A DNA stretch of 8,051 bases from an uncultured Lachnospiraceae bacterium (GTDB taxonomy: Bacteria; Bacillota; Clostridia; Lachnospirales; Lachnospiraceae). This document shows, piece after piece, positions 5,271-8,051 of this stretch. A model generated the notes under the pieces. The model was not told where the DNA came from, did not search any database, and was given only the letters and a program-made list of their open reading frames with translations. Position numbers and translations under genes: made by a program. The stretch is from contig OMSM01000490.1 in the NCBI GenBank assembly GCA_900313745.1, positions 1 through 8,051 of the forward strand, given 5' to 3'. The stretch's first letter is position 1. Each line of letters opens with the position of its first letter.

Positions 5271-8051
5271 CTCACTGTATCCCGGCAGGCGGGGGTCAAA
5301 TCCGCACACATCCCTGAACGGGCAGTAGGTACAGGAATCGTCCTGGCCCGATTTTACGGGATTGCGCGCCGTCTCGCCGGAAAGGACCGCACTGCCGAGT
5401 GCCTTCAGTGCTTCCTCGCATCCTTCGGCGATCTCCGCGTACTCCTCGTCGGTAAACACACTCTTGTCGTCATATGCGGAACCGTCCTTCTTCGTCCTTA
5501 CCGGAATAACCTCCGAGTTTCCGCCCTCGCCAAGGCTCCTGTCCAGCAGCGTGATGATTTCCTGCCTCGCGTTAACGAGCCCCGACGGCCTAAGTGCCTT
5601 CCGCACCTCCGGGGACGGCTCCCCGGCGGGCTGTTCTCCCGGCGCGGCCGGGATGGCCGGGATCTCCGTTCTGGTATAGGGGTCGTACAGACGGCAGTAA
5701 AGCATCGCGGCGGGAACGGCCTCCTTTCCCGGAAAGCGCTCCCGGATCAGTCTCAGCGCCTGACCCATGTATACGGGGAGCTGCAGCTGGCGGCCCTGAT
5801 TTACCTTCTCCCGGTCGATGTCGCGCGAACCGGACTTGTAATCAATGATCTTTACATAAACCTCGCCGTCCCCCTCGGCGATATCCACGCGGTCTATTCT
5901 TCCCCTCAGCTTCATGGTGCCCTCCGGAAGCTCCCAGGAAAGCCACGGGCGGTCCTCAGACAGTCCGCCGAAAGAAAGCTCATAGGCATAAGGCGTAAAC
6001 CCGCCCTGGGAGAGCTGGTACTTCAGCGAGCGCACGGCGCGCCTCAATATTCTCTTCATCCTGCCGACCGAGCCGGCGGTGCGGCTGCTTGCATAGAGCA
6101 CCTGGTTTCCGTACCTCTCCGAGATCCGGCTGATGATATCGTCCGCGATGGCGTCGCCCTCCTCGTCACCAAGGTCGGTCCAGCGTATTCCCTTCCTCCT
6201 CAGCTCCTCCGAAAACTCCTCCAGGGCGCTGTGGAGTATGCTGCCCGAATCCACAGGCTCAAACCTGTACTCGTCTCTCTCGGAGAGCCTCAGCCCGTAC
6301 TGGAGGAACTGCCTTCCGAAGCAGGCGGCACACTGCTCCATCCTGCTTACGCTCCCCGTAATCACACCTCCGTAGAGTGCACTGACCGCCTCCCCGGAGA
6401 GCTTCTCCGGGACATAATACGAGAATGCAGCGCCGGCGATGCGGTTTGCTTCCTTCCCTGTCTCCCGCTCCGCGCTCAGCACCCCGTAGAGCGTGAGGAA
6501 ACGCGCACGCTCCGCCCCGTCGCGGTCGAGCGCTCCCTCGGCGTAGTGCCTTGCGCCTTCCGCAAGGTCTCCCACCGCGTCGCTTAAGCTGTCCGTCCCC
6601 AGCATGTCCTCGGTTCTTGCCCCGGGGAGCAGGCTCATGAGCAGCCCCATAAGATAAGACGGCCTGAGGCTCCGCCCGTCTTCCGCCACCTCCGCACAGG
6701 AGAGGAAAAGGCCGTCCGTCGGCTTGGTAAGTGCAAGGTATAAATAAAGCCTCTGGGTGTACATCTGCTCCCTCGGCGTCGGGGCGAGGGCGAACCCCTC
6801 CGACTTAAGGAATTCCCTGTCCAGATCGGAAATCAGGCCGCCGTTTGTTATTCCGGCAGGGATATTTCCGTCATTCGCCCCGAGCACGAAGAGATAGCGC
6901 ACCTGCGGGAGCCTTGTCCGGATCAGGTCGCCGACAAGCACCCGGTCCGCCTGCTGCGGAAGGATTCCAAGCCGGATCTCGCCAATTCCTGTCTCCACCA
7001 GCTCCAGGTACTCCTCCTGGGAGAGCGGTTCATCCCCAAGCAGCACATAGAGCCGGTCCAGGAGCTCCATCATTTCCTGATAAATCTGGCGGTATTCCGA
7101 GGCCCTCTCCGGGGCTCCTTCATGATCCGCCTCCTCCGCGAGCGCGAGGATTTTCTCCTGCATCCCGGTTTTCCCCATGAAGAGGGCAAGCGCCCTGGTG
7201 CGCTCTGCGGCGGTACCCCTGGGCACTCTCAGCATCTCAAGCTCGTCCAGTACCTTCTTTCTCGACTCCTCCGTCTCATCATCAAATGCCATTCTCCATC
7301 GCCTTGCGCCGCGGACACCGTGGGAGAGGCAGTAGTTTTCCAGAATATCCGTTTCCTCCGCGGTAAGTGCGCTCATTCCGCTCCTTAAGTAGCGGAAAAC
7401 CGAGGCATAGCTGTAATCATTGATGATCACGGAGAGCGCTGCCCGGACAGCCTCCGTCAGCGGATCGTGCGTGACTGCCCTGGTGCGGTCAAGATAGACG
7501 GGGATGCCGTAAACCCTGGAGAAGCGCTCCGCCGCATCCGCGTAGCTGTTAAGGTCCGCAGCCATCACGGCGATATCCCTGTAGCAGCAGTCTCCTCCCG
7601 CGGTGAGGTAGCGGATGCGCCGGAACATGCGCCGCACCTCCTCCTCCACCGTCGGTGCCGAGGTAACCGCTGCCTCCGGGGCGTCCCCCTCGAATGCCAG
7701 GACAGGATAGCGGAAAAGACATCTCTCGAGATGGGCAAGCGCCGGGTGCCCGGCAAATCTGGGAAGTTCCGGGCCATCCGGTTTAAGGAAGATGTCCTTC
7801 TCCCTCACCGCCCCCTCCTCCGCGGCGAGCGCAGTGAGGTCCTTAACCGTCTTGCGCGTGAGGTAGAAGAGAGACTGCTCGGCCCCCGCATGGGAGGTTT
7901 TCTCGACGAGCGCAGGCGGCTTTCCGCCGTCCTCAGACAGCACCAGGGACACAACCACCTGTCTCGCGGACCCGATAAGGGCGGCAAGCACCTGGTTCTG
8001 CACCGGAGTGAAGCCGGTAAAGCCGTCAAACACGAAAACACTCCGCCTCAC
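5256..8051 (-). CDS. addB: ATP-dependent helicase/nuclease subunit B (AddB), N-terminus beyond the window
   Basis: 931 codons run from the right edge to the stop at 5256. The first codon in the window, GTG, is almost certainly an internal valine, because the sequence opens with FDGFTGFTPVQNQVL, which in AddB lies some 200 residues after the N-terminal Walker A. The visible part includes the inactivated-helicase core, for example LFVLGANDGNIPAG (387-400). The C-terminal nuclease has H607 in GSILHSALEEF, D720 and D723 in GRIDRVD, D738/K739 in IDYKSG, and QLQLPVYM at 755-762. Four cysteines of the AddB iron-sulfur cluster are present: C577, then C907, C910 and C916 (C-x2-C-x5-C), which pin the nuclease domain. 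The 330-residue spacing is close to that of Bacillus AddB (C801 to C1121, from memory). By that offset about 224 residues are missing, for a total near 1155, normal for the family. It forms a complex with AddA, encoded directly downstream. Confidence 0.96.
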   Translation of the reverse strand: MRRSVFVFDGFTGFTPVQNQVLAALIGSARQVVVSLVLSEDGGKPPALVEKTSHAGAEQSLFYLTRKTVKDLTALAAEEGAVREKDIFLKPDGPELPRFAGHPALAHLERCLFRYPVLAFEGDAPEAAVTSAPTVEEEVRRMFRRIRYLTAGGDCCYRDIAVMAADLNSYADAAERFSRVYGIPVYLDRTRAVTHDPLTEAVRAALSVIINDYSYASVFRYLRSGMSALTAEETDILENYCLSHGVRGARRWRMAFDDETEESRKKVLDELEMLRVPRGTAAERTRALALFMGKTGMQEKILALAEEADHEGAPERASEYRQIYQEMMELLDRLYVLLGDEPLSQEEYLELVETGIGEIRLGILPQQADRVLVGDLIRTRLPQVRYLFVLGANDGNIPAGITNGGLISDLDREFLKSEGFALAPTPREQMYTQRLYLYLALTKPTDGLFLSCAEVAEDGRSLRPSYLMGLLMSLLPGARTEDMLGTDSLSDAVGDLAEGARHYAEGALDRDGAERARFLTLYGVLSAERETGKEANRIAGAAFSYYVPEKLSGEAVSALYGGVITGSVSRMEQCAACFGRQFLQYGLRLSERDEYRFEPVDSGSILHSALEEFSEELRRKGIRWTDLGDEEGDAIADDIISRISERYGNQVLYASSRTAGSVGRMKRILRRAVRSLKYQLSQGGFTPYAYELSFGGLSEDRPWLSWELPEGTMKLRGRIDRVDIAEGDGEVYVKIIDYKSGSRDIDREKVNQGRQLQLPVYMGQALRLIRERFPGKEAVPAAMLYCRLYDPYTRTEIPAIPAAPGEQPAGEPSPEVRKALRPSGLVNARQEIITLLDRSLGEGGNSEVIPVRTKKDGSAYDDKSVFTDEEYAEIAEGCEEALKALGSAVLSGETARNPVKSGQDDSCTYCPFRDVCGFDPRLPGYSEGVRN

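Noticed and set aside
4465..5328. Plus-strand open frame of 287 codons across the addA/addB junction
   Set aside because: Antisense to the conserved AddA N-terminus and the AddB C-terminus, with no family features.
8049..8051. GTG at the right edge as the addB start
   Set aside because: The conserved text that follows belongs some 200 residues into AddB, and the N-terminal Walker A region is absent, so this GTG is an internal valine codon at the window edge.

Overview
The window looks like GC-rich chromosomal DNA from a bacterium of the phylum Bacillota, probably class Clostridia and perhaps Lachnospiraceae-like. The evidence is the pairing of AddA/AddB (the Bacillota form of RecBCD), a ThiT-type ECF thiamine transporter, a TPP riboswitch and strong AGGAGG-type ribosome binding sites. 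The family-level placement is inference. Every gene I can support lies on the minus strand, so the region reads from right to left. I see no mobile element, CRISPR array, tRNA or rRNA.

Layout in reading order: (1) 8051 to 5256 is addB, missing roughly its first 220 codons beyond the right edge. (2) 5259 to 1501 is addA, complete, with a TTG start that overlaps the addB stop. (3) 1500 to 1284 is a compact control region. It holds a weak terminator-like hairpin that shares bases with a good sigma-A-type promoter, then a TPP riboswitch aptamer, then a leader in which a CCTCCT anti-Shine-Dalgarno faces the AAGGAGG ribosome binding site. (4) 1283 to 615 is thiT. (5) 569 to 1 is the N-terminal part of a CPBP-family (CAAX-type) membrane protease-like gene, cut by the left edge just after its EExxxR motif.

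There are two functional units. AddA and AddB form a helicase-nuclease that resects double-strand breaks for RecA loading; their overlapping ends indicate translational coupling. The second unit is a thiamine-responsive transcript: TPP binding by the leader should reduce production of ThiT, the substrate-binding subunit of an ECF importer whose energising EcfA/EcfA'/EcfT proteins are not in the window. The CPBP gene follows thiT after a 45-base gap with no promoter that I can recognise, so it may be under the same control.

I did not find a previously undescribed system. The points most worth checking are an in-frame G8 slippery tract in addA located exactly between the helicase and nuclease parts, the terminator/promoter overlap in front of thiT, an unusual thiamine pocket and N-terminal extension in ThiT, and the possible riboswitch control of a CPBP protein.
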